From assembly GCA_944470555.2 (NCBI GenBank), contig OX104127.1, positions 26,117,661 to 26,181,660 of the forward strand: DNA of 64,000 bases, written 5' to 3'. A program made the translations under genes and the position numbers. The notes beneath the pieces were generated by a model. The model saw only the letters and a list, made by a program, of their open reading frames with translations, searched no databases and was not told the origin of the DNA. Of the stretch, positions 1 through 11,769 are shown one piece after another (position 1 is the first letter of the stretch; each line of letters opens with the position of its first letter). The DNA comes from Heterobilharzia americana. Lineage: Eukaryota; Platyhelminthes; Trematoda; Strigeidida; Schistosomatidae.

Positions 1-1279
1 GAGTTACTCCCTAATTACTCTTATTATTCTGGTCATCCATCTGATCTCCATCTTCAGTATCGAGTGAGCGTAGGTGGCAGCTGTTGTTGATGTATGTCTG
101 CAGTTTGTTGGAAATGCTTTCCGTAACTCGCCAAGTCTACCAACCATCACATAGAATCACTGACTTACTTGACTGAATCGGTGTTGAGAATCCGTATGTT
201 GTTGACACTTTATGCTGAGTTCAGTGCAGTGCTGTGGATCTCCACACTGATTTCATATTGATGCAGGAAGGCCTGTCTTGGTGTGTTTCCGATCCTGGTT
301 GCTTTGACATCCCCATCTGTGTCTGTGCCTATGCCGCGTGTAGTTGAGAGGATGCTGTCTATTTAGGTGGGTAGGTGGGTAGGTGTTGGGTGGTAGGTAG
401 GTAGATGAAAGAGACAACTTCGTTTATATTTCTCGTGTTGATGGTGATTGGTGCTTGTTGTTGTTGGTGGTGGTTGGCTGGTTGGGTATCTTCATCGCCA
501 CTAGCTTCTTTTCGTCCCCATGAAGGAAGTCTCGTCTTCCTTCGCTGCCTCGCCTCACCTCGCCTCTTCTACCAACTGGTTAGTTTTCGCCTGTACATCT
601 CCAAGTTTTTGAGACAATACATTCGACATAAATCATCATCGTTGGCGAAATCTAAATCTCCTGGGCTCTTTTCATCGGTCCAGCCAGAGTATGCCCATCT
701 TCTCGCTGCTCACAGTTTGTTACGTGATCCAATCCAGTGAACCACAATCAGGAAGATTGTTGGCGATAGCAGGTAGCCTTGTCTTATTCTCGTCTTCACT
801 TCAAAGGCGTCACGAAGCTTTCCACTGTCGTCTGGGTGATAATATCAGAGTAGATTATTGACTCTCCAGTTAAGAGTTTGCAGAGTCCACTCCCATTCCA
901 TCTGCAGATTCCTCGCAGTTTCCTAGCACATCTATGCCATACATTCTCACCTCTTTTGCAATCTGAACAGCCTTACCAGCTAGCTTCAAACATTGTGCGG
1001 ACATTCCATATCTCCATTCTTACTTTCGCTGTTATCGAGGGAGAGGAGACATATTGGCCAATTGGTTTCCCGAAGTCTTTCACCAACTGGTGTCATTTCG
1101 TCTCTCCGATTTCAGAGAGTAATAAGTTTACTTTTATTTTTTGTATTTTCTTTGTGCTTTGAAGTTTGTTTAGCTGTTAGGTTGGTTTTCCGGGGTAGGA
1201 TTGCTAGCCCTATACCCAACCTTCCCTGCTGATCCGGGTTTAGGACTGGCTAGTAGCTAGTGAACCAGTTAACTATTCC
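1..1279 (-). mobile_element. RTE-clade (SR2/Perere-3-like) non-LTR retrotransposon, internally deleted copy
   Basis: Read on the minus strand, this matches the nearly complete RTE copy at 21071-24299. Positions 1-829 correspond to the reverse transcriptase C-terminal half, and about 830-1279 correspond to the apurinic endonuclease start and 5' leader. At about 829 the copy jumps from the palm region of the RT straight into the endonuclease N-terminus, so roughly 1.8 kb of the middle is missing. The 5' terminus near 1279 carries the same tagtagctagtgaaccag-like leader as the other copies. The 3' end lies before the window. A short GGTA/GGTG microsatellite at 365-404 sits at the site that is expanded in other copies. 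It is non-functional. Confidence 0.85.
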
Positions 1280-1332
1280 ATGTTTGTAACTTTCTTAGCA
1301 TGTGATATTTAAGTCCAATGTATTCATTATTC

Positions 1333-1364
1333 ATGTGTGTGTGTGTAGGTGTGTGTGTGTGTTA
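1333..1364. repeat. (GT)n microsatellite
   Basis: Two runs of GT dinucleotides are separated by a short AGGT interruption. The tract lies just beyond the 5' end of the minus-strand RTE copy. Confidence 0.9.
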
Positions 1365-1484
1365 GTGACTAATATACTTTACTGAAGAAGTTCAGAATCT
1401 ATCATCACAAACTATACAAAAATTGATTCTAAAAGCAATAAGGTTTATCGGTTATTAGTACACTGAAAAGGATTTTGTTCAATG

Positions 1485-1990
1485 TTTCATGATGAACATG
1501 ACTGTACTGACATCAGCTGAGCACAGGACAACTGTTTTGCCTTAGAGTAGAACTCCTCAGCTGTGCGCATACATGACTCGGCCCCTCTAGAGGTCGAACC
1601 CAGGTTTATCAGGTTCCACTACAAGTCCATTACCATTGAGCCAGTGGGTCGGAATCCAATGGTCCATCTTTCCTACTTCTGCCAGTTCGTGGTATAGCAC
1701 AACCTCCATCCAGTGCAGTCGCTGAGTAACTGTCCTCATGTGCAAATTGGTTGTGCCCACCAATCACAACTCACTGAAGTAGGAAATATGAACCACTGAA
1801 TACCAACCCAGTGGGTCAATGGTAACGTGCTGTTTCCATCCTTAGCGGGGTCATGTGTGCACTCTGTTAAGGATTCCCATACTAGTTGGACAAAACACTT
1901 GTCCAATACTCCCAGGTTCCCAATGTTCCTCTGACTTATGTCAATCTATGATAAATACTAACCTGAAATACATGATATTGTATCACCTAT
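1485..1990 (-). repeat. tRNA-derived SINE-like repeat
   Basis: On the minus strand there is an A-box-like ggctcaatggtaa and, about 45 bases later, a B-box-like gggttcgacctc, which are the two internal RNA polymerase III promoter boxes of tRNA-derived SINEs. The outer ends (catgatgaacatgactg near 1490 and gtcaatctatgataaatac near 1940) resemble the ends of related repeats at 5205-5440 and 44020-44390. No protein-coding content was recognised. Assignment to a named family is not possible from sequence alone. Confidence 0.5.
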
Positions 1991-2990
1991 TGGTGGTTAA
2001 AAAAATGTTGTCAAAGTTTTTATTTAAAGTTCCCTGGTGACCTTTCAGGATATCATCGATGTTTAGGAGTTTTCCTTACAGATGAGTTTTGATTGAATGA
2101 CTACATAATGTCTCTCAGAAGTGACTAGCTATTTCATCTTTCCCCACTACAGTTGAGTAGTATACCTCCATAACATGTTGAAAAAAATGAATCTAGATCT
2201 CTCAGACTGTATAATATTGAATTTTTAAGGATACTTATAAGTTAATTCAGTTCTGGATCAGTGAAATCTACCTCAGAGATTATTGACATTCGATCAATTG
2301 CATTTTACAATGGAAATACTGCATTAAAACAAGAATAGAATTTTTCAATGAAGTTATCTGTTGAAAAGGGATTAAGCTGAAGAAAATATCAACCAAGAAC
2401 TGATATCAGGTGAAAGATTATTGAAAGCCATAGGATAGTGTAATATAATGTAATATAATCAACCATCTAGTAGTCGTCTCCATAAGCCACTGGACCATAT
2501 CTACATTTAGTGGAGCACGCACACTATATAGCTAATTCCTCCCAGACTTGCGCTTTTCATCTCTTACACAGTAAAACATCATATGGCGTCGGCTCATGGA
2601 AATACAGACTTTGTCTCTAGCACTTTATTTTTTAGTCGGTGAGGTATAATATAATTGCCTATATTTTTCAACTTCCTTCAGTTAATCATACCACTCCTGT
2701 GTTAGTTCATAATGAAAGATATCTTCATACTACTCTGCTAATTTACAATCGAAAAAGTAGTAGACAATGAGCCGTACCGATTATGTTAACATTAATGATT
2801 CTACCTAGATGCCCAGGTCATATCTTGTGGTCCTCTGGTTGAAAATAAAGTGCCTATACTATTTGCTTAACTGGAATTAGTATTATTTGTTGTTTTGTTT
2901 TAGAAATCCACCTTAGCATATTGATTCATTCAACTTGAAAAGTATTTGTTTTAATGATATACTCTAATTTCAATTCTGTTTACCTTTAAG

Positions 2991-3419
2991 GTGTGGGTAT
3001 TAACTGGAGATAAAGAAGAGACAGCAATTACTGTTAGTCGATCTGCCGGACACTTTGCACCACGTATGAGTTTGGTTCGTTTGACGAATTGTGAAGACTT
3101 TCATAGTTTAGCTTATAAACTGTTCAATCAACTGGAAGATTTAAAAGTTCGTCGAAGAGAAAGAGACTTGAAAAATCGAATTAAAAATTATTTTAAAAAG
3201 TCAATAAATTTATTGAAGAGTAAAACCAACTCAGATTATTGTAAAAAAGAGTCTTCTCATGAAAAGTATTTATTTGATAATGGTCTCAGACAGGTGTTCA
3301 GTGAAGCTGTTCACAATCAGTATGATCAACCTCGTCACAGACATTCACAAAGACCTGGTTCTTCAGGTGAACCTATTGGACTTGTAATAGATGGTAAAAG
3401 TTTACGATATGCATTACAT
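2991..3419 (+). CDS. P4-ATPase internal exon: TGDK motif and divergent N/P-domain linker
   Basis: The exon follows a pyrimidine-rich tract ending in AG at 2989-2990 and stops before GTAAGT at 3420, in phase 0 at both ends (143 codons). It opens with VWVLTGDKEETAI, the P-domain TGDK motif that contacts ATP and is one of the P4-ATPase signatures. It then runs through a long basic linker rich in Arg, Lys and Ser, with no clear counterpart in vertebrate enzymes. It ends with GLVIDGKSLRYALH, which corresponds to the GLIIDG-type strand of ATP11 proteins. The first codon is the middle of a protein, not a start. The preceding exon, encoding the DKLQDGV-type segment, was not found between 1300 and 2990. 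Confidence 0.93.
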
Positions 3420-3689
3420 GTAAGTTCTATGAGTTGTTACAATAACGAATTAGACAAGTGGTAGTAAATGCTAGTCAAAGTTTTCTTTTTTTTTTAATAC
3501 TAAACCATGGTACAATGTACAATACGTAAACTAAATTCAAGGTTTTAGATAACTTCTTTTCAATGAAGTTGAACCGATAGTTCTGACTCAGCACTATTAT
3601 TAGACTCAGTTTGAATTTATTTATTTATTTCATCAAATGATTTAAAGTTTGAAACCCCCTGCTGGTCAATGTTTTGTTTTAATTTAATA

Positions 3690-5064
3690 GACAGAACAAC
3701 AACAAGCACCAGTCACCATCAACACGAGAAATATAAACGAAGTTGTCTTTTTCATCTACCTACCTACCTACCTACCTACCTACCTACCTACCTACCTACC
3801 TACCTACCTACCTACCTACCTACCTACCTACCTACCTACCTACCTACCTACCTACCTACCTACCTACCTACCTACCTACCTACCTACCTACCTACCTACC
3901 TACCTACCTACCTACCTACCTACCTACCTACCTACCTACCTACCTACCTACCTACCTACCTACCTACCTACCTACCTACCTACCTACCTACCTACCTACC
4001 TACCTACCTACCTACCTACCTACCTACCTACCTACCTACCTACCTACCTACCTACCTACCTACCTACCTACCTACCTACCTACCTACCTACCTACCTACC
4101 TACCTACCTACCTACCTACCTACCTACCTACCTACCTACCTACCTACCTACCTACCTACCTACCTACCTACCTACCTACCTACCTACCTACCTACCTACC
4201 TACCTACCTACCTACCTACCTACCTACCCACCCACCTACCTACCCACCTACCCACCTACCTACCTACCACCCAACATCTACACACCTGCCTACCTACCTA
4301 CCTACCCACCACCCAACACCCCACACCTACCCACCTAAATAGACAGCATCCTCTCAACTACACGCGGCATAGGCACAGACACAGATGGGGATGTCAAAGC
4401 AACCAGGATCGGAAACACACCAAGACAGGCCTTCCTGCATCAATATGAAATCAGTGTGGAGATCCACAGCACTGCACTGAACTCAGCATAAAGTGTCAAC
4501 AACATACGGATTCTCAACACCGATTCAGTCAAGTAAGTCAGTGATTCTATGTGATGGTTGGTAGACTTGGCGAGTTACGGAAAGCATTTCCAACAAACTG
4601 CAGACATACATCAACAACAGCTGCCACCTACGCTCACTCGATACTGAAGATGGAGATCAGATGGATGACCAGAATAATAAGAGTAATTAGGGAGTAACTC
4701 TGGCTGATCCTGCAACGAATCCACCAAGCAACCAACAACCTATCACCCACAACTGTGCAGAGGAAGAAGGTGGAGATGGATTGTATTGGATTTGATATAC
4801 AGTGAGAAGACCGATTGGTGACATCATACGCCAGACGAGATCAGGCTGTCGAGTGGAAGTGACATGGTGACGATGAGTTGGGCGTGTAAGCTGAGGTTGA
4901 CATGGATGAGATGGTGTGAATAAGAAGTGAAAGTTTGTGGGTAGTGGTGTAGGTATGTTGAAAAGACTGTAGAGAGTATAGTGAAATGTCTGTATGCAAG
5001 TGAAACTGTCTGTTCCACTAGGAACCCAAAGGACAAATAACAATAATAATAATAACTGATTAAG
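3690..5064 (+). mobile_element. RTE retrotransposon 3' fragment with giant microsatellite
   Basis: This is 5'-truncated and aligns to the last third of the RTE copy at 21071-24299, starting in the CAACAACAACAA-type stretch of the RT C-terminal region. It ends with the conserved terminus cactaggaacccaaaggac followed by AATAATAATAA, the RTE 3' tail. The coding frame is destroyed. The place where the intact copy has tcacttatctaggaag is replaced by several hundred bases of CTAC repeats. It lies in the intron between the first two flippase exons of this window. Confidence 0.88.
3756..4337. repeat. (CTAC)n tetranucleotide tract, about 118 perfect units then degenerate
   Basis: The tract is uninterrupted CTAC from 3756 to about 4228 (473 bases), then continues with CCAC and CTGC variants to about 4337. 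It is embedded in the RTE fragment at the position of the YLG codons of the RT C-terminal region. All forward frames are open through it and would encode a Leu-Pro-Thr-Tyr polymer, which is an artefact of the unit. The length may be under- or over-called in assembly. Confidence 0.97.
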
Positions 5065-5204
5065 TTTTGATTACTGAATTCTCGTTGAGTATTAGAGACT
5101 ACACAATCCAAAGAGTTAAGTTTTTATTAGTGAACTGTTTGCATTTTATTCTAGTTGACGTTTATTACTGATATACTGTTTATGACTTTGCGGTAGATAC
5201 AGGG

Positions 5205-5440
5205 AAGAAACAGAATTAGAAAACAGTGTGGATCAGTGGATCAATGGCAATGCTGTGGCCATGAAACTTGGAGGTCAGGGGTATGACTTCTGGCACTGTC
5301 ATAGTTACCCATTGATGAGAAGTCCTATGCCAAGAAGAAACACCTGTCCAATGCTCTGAGGTTTCCAATGGCTTTCCGAACGATGCCATTCTATGATGAA
5401 TGCTAATTTCAAGTCAATACTGATATTTAAGAGCATCTCA
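5205..5440 (+). repeat. tRNA-like dispersed repeat fragment
   Basis: The segment has gtggatcagtggatcaatgg near its start and gccattctatgatgaatgct near its end, shared with the repeats at 1485-1990, 44020-44390 and 17860-17920. The A-box-like part is recognisable; the B-box region is degenerate. No coding potential was seen. Confidence 0.4.
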
Positions 5441-6704
5441 TTACTGAATAAATAGAACAGTAAGAAATATATACGCTAACAAAACAACTGCATATGCTTA
5501 AGTTCTAGGTCAGTATATCAGTGAATGATTCTCCTGTAAGCAAACAAGTAACCTGAAGTATTATCAAAAAGAAAAAACAAAGTAAATAATACTTTTCTTA
5601 CAATGTTCACTTATTCATTACGCTTAATTATATGATGTCCTCAAAGCTTTGATTTTCATAACCAAGTTGAACAAGTTTGTATGCAGTAATTGTTGATGAT
5701 GCCAATTAGCTTAGTGATAAAACTACCAGGAATGCAATGCAAAGTTCAGAGGATACCAAATAGTTGGTATCCTTAGCCACTAGTCTTCTTTACTGTCTTA
5801 TCATGCTTAGTAAACTTTCTGAAAGAATTTTTTTACTATTTACAACCATAAAGTTCAGTGGGTTTACAATCATGTTTTCAATATCATTGATTATCTTACT
5901 TTTAATACCAATGTAGTGAAACGTAGTTCTACTTTTATAGTTAGAAATACATTCATATATTGGTTACTTCTTATTTTCATATCAATTAAAAACTCTTTTT
6001 GAGAGACTTCTAAGATAGCGAAGGTTCCTGACAAAAAATATTTTACTTATCCGTATACTACGCACTAAAATTTTATTCAAACTTTGCTTCAATTAATTTG
6101 TTTGAAGTGAAATTTGTTAAAGGAACTTAATGCAGCTGATAGCACAGTATTTTGAAATGAGAAAGAATTTCCTTCGGTAAGCAGCTTTTAGTTAGATGGA
6201 GGTAATAGTGCTTATTGGTACTCATCCATAAGGTGCATATGTAACTTTGATGAGACTGATGTCCTACCTGAGATTCGGACCCACTTCATAAATAACTTGG
6301 TGCTGAAGATATTACTAAGCCTGGTGATCAAAAGGTCCACAACAAAATATCAAAGGTTACAAAGCACCAAACCACCATCATCATCACTCTGAGCTAAAAA
6401 TCTTTCCCATCATTTGAAATATGTGTGATAACAGAAAGGGATTCTGTAGCAAACTGATATTATACCACATGTATGGTAATCTTCTTTAATTGCCTGAAAG
6501 CAAAGTGAAGGGGATTTGAAGTCAAACAACTATCAGTTATAGAACAAATCTTAAATTTAATACCTGTTACCGACTAGTGATCACTGAAAGATAACTTAGA
6601 ATCATAATGAACTGATTAGGTGTTTCTGCCGACTCTTGGAACCTCAGAAGCGTTCAACGACAATTACTTGGATGTTTTAAGTTTCATAGATCAGTTGACT
6701 ATCA
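5441..6704. other. AT-rich intron sequence, no gene recognised
   Basis: There is no supported coding region. Bases around 6255-6420 weakly resemble the segment at 30210-30330 (shared ggtgacaaaa / caccatcatcat-like blocks), suggesting an old dispersed repeat. The rest appears to be unique intron sequence of the flippase gene. Confidence 0.5.
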
Positions 6705-7852
6705 ACCTCATTCAACAGCTAAATGAAAATGCAACATGCAGGTGATACACAGTGGAAAGCTCAGTGACGCCTTTGAAGTGAAGACAGCGTTAAGACAAGA
6801 TTGCCTACTGTCACCGATGATCTTCCTGATTGTGATCAACTGGATCATCCAGTAAACACTGAGGAGCGAGAAGATGGGCATACGCTGGCTGGATAGATAA
6901 AAAGCCACAGAAGAAGATTTGAATTTCGCTGATGATTGATGTTGAATGTCTTGCGGCAAAAACTCGAAGATGTAGAGACGAAAGTTAACAAGTTGACAAA
7001 AGAGGAAGGACAGCGAACGAAGATGGGACTTCAAGTGAATGTTGAGAAGACAGAGGTGATGAAGATACACAAACAACAACAGCATCAATAACAAGAGACA
7101 CCAATCACCATCAACACGAGATATATAAACAAGGTTGTCTCCTTCACCTACAACTTCCCAGGCAGCATCCTGTCAACTACACGTGGCACAGGCACAGGCA
7201 CACACACAGACGAGGATGTCAAAGCCAGCCAACATCGGAAAGACAGCAAGACAAGCCTTCCTGAATCAATCTGAAATCAGTGTGTAGGTTTACTGCACTC
7301 AGAACAAAGCATGAACAACATCCGGATTTTCAACAACAATTCAGTCAAGTAAGTCAGTGCTTCTATGTGGCGGTTTAGAAACTTGGCGTGTCACGATAAG
7401 CATTTCCAACAAACTACAGACATTCACCAGCAGCTGTCTACGCTCGTTTCTGAAGATCAGATGTCCAGAATAATAAGAATCAGTAACAAGGACCTCTGAC
7501 TGACCCCACAACGAACCAACCAACAACCTATAACTGAACAAGTATACAGAAGAAGAAAGTGGAGATGGATAGGATTGGATTGGGCATACAATGAGAAGGC
7601 CGATTGGTGACATCACGCTCCAGGCCAGGTCAGGTCAGGTCAGGCCATCAAGTGGAATTCAAAGGGGAAACGAGGAGTTGGTCGTGTGAGCAGTGGGTGA
7701 CATGGAGGAGATCATGTGAAGAAGAGATGAAAGCTTGTGTGTAGTGGTGGTGCCATGTTGAAACGAGTGGAGAGAGTAGAGTGGAATGGAGGCGTGCTAT
7801 TAAACCCCTCTGTTCCATTAGGAACCCAAGGGAAAATAATAATAATAATAGG
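6705..7852 (+). mobile_element. RTE retrotransposon 5'-truncated copy
   Basis: The copy begins in the RT palm region (the equivalent of about 23270 in the full copy) and runs to the terminus cattaggaacccaagggaa plus an AATAATAATA tail. The reading frame is broken by many stops and indels. Near 7621-7645 a GGTCA pentamer is repeated at the place where the full copy has a single caggcaagtca. It lies in the same flippase intron as the 3690-5064 copy and in the same orientation. Confidence 0.88.
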
Positions 7853-7997
7853 TCAATTGACTAAATTGTGTTGATTTTTTAATTTTCAGTGTAGTTTTAA
7901 TGTTTATTTGATTAAGTTTACGCATATCAATTACTTATGAGACAATAATTTAAATTTTCACTTTATGTTTTCCTTAAAAACTCAAATATACTTTTAG

Positions 7998-8263
7998 CCA
8001 TGCTTACAAACTGCATTTTTGGATTTATGCCTACATTTAAGTACAGTTCTATGTTGTCGTATGACACCACTTCAGAAAGCATCTGTAGTTCAACTTGTAC
8101 GTTCAGGTCTAGCAGAAACTGGAAAATCACCGATTACAGCTGCAATAGGCGATGGTGGTAATGATGTTGCAATGTTGTTACAAGCCAATATTGGAATCGG
8201 TATATATGGTAAGGAAGGAAAAGAAGCAGTCCGTGCTTCAGACTATGCTATACCACAATTCAA
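7998..8263 (+). CDS. P4-ATPase internal exon: PLQKA and GDGGNDV hinge
   Basis: The acceptor is TTTTAG at 7992-7997 and the donor is GTAAGT at 8264. The exon enters in phase 0 and leaves with two bases of a lysine codon. The product reads PCLQTAFLDLCLH, then VLCCRMTPLQKASVV, then AIGDGGNDVAMLLQANIGIG, then GKEGKEAVRASDYAIPQF. The CCRM-PLQKA block and the GDG-x-ND hinge are hallmarks of P-type ATPases; the hinge aspartates bind Mg2+ and are needed for phosphoryl transfer. The usual Ala of GDGANDV is Gly here, a conservative change. GKEG followed by ASDYAIPQF matches the ATP11 group closely. The joint to the previous exon reproduces the expected spacing without a gap. Confidence 0.95.
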
Positions 8264-8489
8264 GTAAGTAATTTTGCTGCATAATTTATCATTTAATACA
8301 ACTGATACATTAGACTTTTTATTCAGATCAGATATAGGGATTCAATGAATAACTTCCTATTTTTAACTAACTATATATCAGTTGTAAACTCTTTATGAAG
8401 AACTCAATAAGTGTACATAATAACTTGTTTTAAAAAGTGTAGTCTTGTAATAGTGATATCCTGAACAAAATAGTAAAATGCTACAGTAA

Positions 8490-9343
8490 AATGTTACAGT
8501 GGACAGAATGTTCCAGTATAATTTCCGGTTAGGTGGCAAAATATATTGAATAATTATAGGAAGTTAATTAATCTATATGTGGATTTAGAGTGGGAAAATA
8601 GACAGGGGATTATGAAAATAAAACCACGATTACGTAATGCAGGTTAAGTCTATGACAGAGTAGAAAAATGAATAAGGTATACATGTGTAGTTACCTGATA
8701 AAAAATAAATCTGTGGCAGACAGGGCTTTATGATAGCCATGGCAAAGATAAAGCTTGGACTTACTACTTTTGGATGCATAATGCTGGTTTGAACTTCTAG
8801 ATGACTAGTACTTCAGCTTTATACAAATGATTTGAACTTACTCTTTTCAAGTGGTTTGATCGAACACTGTAAAGAACTTTAATTGGGTTCTCAAAAGAAG
8901 CCACGTGGTCTGGGTTTATGAGATGTTCTGTTATTGAAGTGAAGATATATTTCTAGCCAGCCAGTGTTCGCAGGCACGTTTCACAAGCGAACGCATGGTA
9001 CGGCCGATGTACTCAGCACCACAAAAGCAAATAAACTGATACACACATTGTTATGACCCAATGCATCGGCTTGTCTTTCACACATTGATCTGTTTATTTT
9101 CCTACTCTGTCATTGGTTTATCCAGTATTACATAATCATAATTTCATTTTCATAAACCTTCGTTTATTTTCCTTCTTTGCCATACATTCCTCCTGTATTG
9201 CAATATTACAATTCATTTCATAATCCCGTGTCTATTTTTCCACTCTAAATCCAAATATGGATTAATTAACTTCCTATAATTATTCAATATATTTTGCCAC
9301 CTAACCGGAAATTATACTGGAACATTCTGTCCACTGTAACATA
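8490..9343. repeat. Long inverted repeat, arms of about 125 bp
   Basis: Bases 8490-8620 (ttacagtggacagaatgttcc onward, through ccggttaggtggcaaaatat) are the reverse complement of 9218-9343 (ending ggaacattctgtccactgtaa). The arms enclose about 600 bases containing a minus-strand PLE endonuclease fragment. This is compatible with the terminal inverted repeats of a PLE insertion or of a foldback element. Confidence 0.8.
8690..9062 (-). pseudogene. Penelope-like element GIY-YIG endonuclease fragment
   Basis: On the minus strand, bases from about 9060 downward encode CVYQFICFCGAEYIGRTMRS then VKRACEHWL. This is the YIG half of a GIY-YIG nuclease, with Arg in the following helix, as in Penelope-like retroelements. 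The frame then meets stops. The Cys-x-Cys-Gly form is shared with the + strand fragment at 35341-35640 and differs from the NNC-type copies at 9355 and 25240, so at least two PLE lineages are present. The fragment sits inside the long inverted repeat. Confidence 0.72.
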
Positions 9344-9354
9344 AATTCATGAAT

Positions 9355-10090
9355 GTACAGCTTATTAAATGATTTTGTTGAAGAGAAACGTTTCTCTTCG
9401 CTGCAACCATATCTTGTCTTTCCCTACGGTAAAATAGGTGTACGTAGAATCAATAAATACCTTAGTAACCGTAAGAAAAATATGACTAATAGACGTAACA
9501 CTGGTGTTCATATTAATAACAGTAATAATAATAATATCATTAAGAAGAGTAGCAACACTGTGAACAGGGAATTCAAAAACTCTGTAGTATGTAGTATAAC
9601 CATACAAGGAAGGGACTTTAGGGAAACTGAGAAGAATTCTCAATAAGGCTGGGTTTGCAGCCTCATCTTAAACTACAAACCCACATAGAAACAGCCTTGG
9701 TAGCTTAAAATATCCAACTAGGGAAAATAATTTAGTTTACCAAATGCCTTGCAACAATTGCAAGGTCAAATACGTGGGTCAAAGTAATCAATCGGTATCA
9801 GTTGGGCTATTAGAGCACAAAAGCCTAGCTACATCAATATTGGTAGATCCTAGTAACGTGAGAAATTCAGAGATAAGCTAGACCATAACTATGCATACGA
9901 TGACATACAACTATACAATAGAATGGGATAGGAGGGAAATTCTTAAAGCTAAGAAAGTGGGATGGAGGGAGAGGTTGATAAATGAATTTTTGTTCATTGA
10001 GTGAACACATAATACATGCAACAGGAAAGACTCAAAACCTCTTCTGAATATTTAGAAAATCCTACTACCTAGAAAATAAAGGAGGTAAGA
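9355..10090 (+). mobile_element. Penelope-like element, 3' fragment with GIY-YIG domain
   Basis: The + strand reads a basic connector (RINKYLSNRKKN), then AFKPTN-like debris, then NLVYQMPCNNCKVKYVGQS, then LLEHKSL, a GIY-YIG endonuclease typical of PLEs. The end (FIE, then stops, then acacataatacatgcaaca) matches the 3' regions of the PLEs ending at 25690 and 54480. Several frameshifts and stops show it is a relic. The RT domain is absent. Confidence 0.75.
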
Positions 10091-10109
10091 GAATTAGAAC
10101 TACACAAAC

Positions 10110-10170
10110 CAAAACGAGTCCCAAATAGGACGAAATGAGCATCCTGGATTCCACTGCTAGCCACGATCCA
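10110..10170 (+). repeat. SMalpha SINE fragment with partial hammerhead ribozyme
   Basis: The sequence cgagtcccaaataggacgaa followed by gcatcctggattccactgct is the stem II/GAAA/cleavage-site part of the schistosome hammerhead. The 5' CUGA of the core is replaced by AAAA, so the ribozyme is not intact. It directly abuts the 3' end of the PLE fragment. Confidence 0.75.
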
Positions 10171-10554
10171 TCAGTAATACACGAACCATGTCACAAATTT
10201 GGAGAACTACCTTGGACAATTAACTCTATCCTTCAGTGTATCATACAGCTAATAAATCAACTAAAACGGAACTGCATTCTACCACAGCGCTCAAGTTTCA
10301 TTCTTGTATTCTAAGCCATACAATCTGATACCTCTGTGTATCACTCACCAGTGGTTCATGACTTCATGTATTGATTTCATATACTTTTCGGGTCACTTAG
10401 TTTTCTTTGAACCAAACCATGGTTTTATTCATGCTCTGTTTGTGCAAATAATGACTCAGCATGCTTAGTAGTGGGTGATAAATGTGTTTCCAATCTCATA
10501 GTTCCTCACAAGTGATCTCAATATTAAGGGATTTTTCAAAAAGACTAGAAACTT

Positions 10555-11110
10555 GTACTGATTGGTCACGAGAATGCAACCAATTTCATGTTGTCTAGTC
10601 CTGAGTGTAGGCCGAATCCTATCGATCATATTTGCAATGTGGCAACCAAGCTAGGAAGCTCAGCATCGCGGTGAACATTAGTAGATGTTGGTTGGTTGGA
10701 GGCAATCGGTAGGAAGCCCTGAACCTAGGTTTCTTGCTTTTTGGCACTTGTCAGCAAGGTGTATCTGCAGCCTTGACGGAATTGCTGTCCCGCCGGAGGT
10801 GAGCTTCCTAGCTTGGTGTCCACATCGCAAATATGATCGATAGGATTTGGTCTACACTCAGGACTAAACAACATGAAACTGGTTGCACTCTCATGACTAA
10901 TCAATACACGTAAGCCAGTCCTACAGGAGGTCAATCGCTGCCCGAATAACTCAGTGGTAAAGTCGTTAACTACAACACTGGGTAACGCGAGTTCGAACTT
11001 CAGGTGGGACATCAGTTCCGTTGAGGTTGCAGATACACCTTGCTGACGAGTGCCAACGAGCACGAAACACAGGTTGAGCAAAACTTCCTGCCGACTGCCT
11101 CCAACCAACT
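10555..11110. repeat. tRNA-derived SINE plus inverted repeat
   Basis: Bases 10930-11010 contain an A-box-like taactcagtggtaaagtcg and a B-box-like gcgagttcgaacttcagg, the arrangement of a tRNA-derived SINE on the + strand. A related copy is at 17335-17690. Bases 10560-10650 are the reverse complement of about 10815-10910, and 10690-10780 mirror 11030-11110, so the block folds on itself. An open frame across it on the minus strand is not considered a gene. Confidence 0.6.
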
Positions 11111-11769
11111 AACAGACTGGAAACCTATCAAGCCTACTGTCTAAATTGAAACAGTAGGCCACACCAAATGACAGTGGTCATTCATAAGCAGTTGTATATC
11201 TCACCATCTCTAGGGATCAAGAAGTTTTTGTATCTGGGATTTCCTCAGAAGTTATTAGTCAATACATGAAACCCCTTCACTTCTTAATAATAAAGTGAGT
11301 GTTGGTGTAAATTGGTGTGATGATTGTATCAAACATGCAACGTATTTAGTAGCCAAAGTACTCCACTAAAATTCTTGTCGAAAACAAATGTTTTGGAGAG
11401 GTCAAAAGTTGTACAAGCACTGTATATGTTCTAGAGAAATTGAAAGTTAGCAAAAAACCGTCTACTCAGTGTTCATTATTTATTGGTAGTGTAAGCCTTC
11501 TCAGGATATCAATGGTTGTCATTACCTTTGATGATAACTGGCCACAAGCCTGTGCATTGTTGTTCAAGTTCTACTAGAAAACTGTCAGTAGTGTGATTTA
11601 CTTGTCTGGCATATTTTTTGTAGTGGGATATAATAGCTTCAGATATATCAGTCAACACAGCTAAGTATTGCCTTCAGGTTAACCAATGTGATTAAAGCTG
11701 CATATTTGTGCTAAGGATTTGATGAAGGGTAAATTCTTGATCAGCACACTTATGAAAGGGTGTGTAGTA
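11111..11769. other. Intron sequence, nothing recognised
   Basis: No coding frame, RNA gene or known repeat was recognised. It separates the SINE-like block from the Ty3/gypsy element. Confidence 0.5.

Noticed and set aside
3756..4337. CRISPR array
   Set aside because: Repeats are contiguous 4-mers without spacers, in a eukaryotic setting.
3669..4448. 259-codon + strand frame of Leu-Pro-Thr-Tyr repeats
   Set aside because: It is the translation of the CTAC microsatellite; any frame is open through it.
10725..11108. 127-codon minus-strand frame
   Set aside because: It lies across a tRNA-derived SINE and its inverted copy; a similar frame at 17343-17684 comes from the related SINE copy, so similarity reflects the repeat, not a gene.
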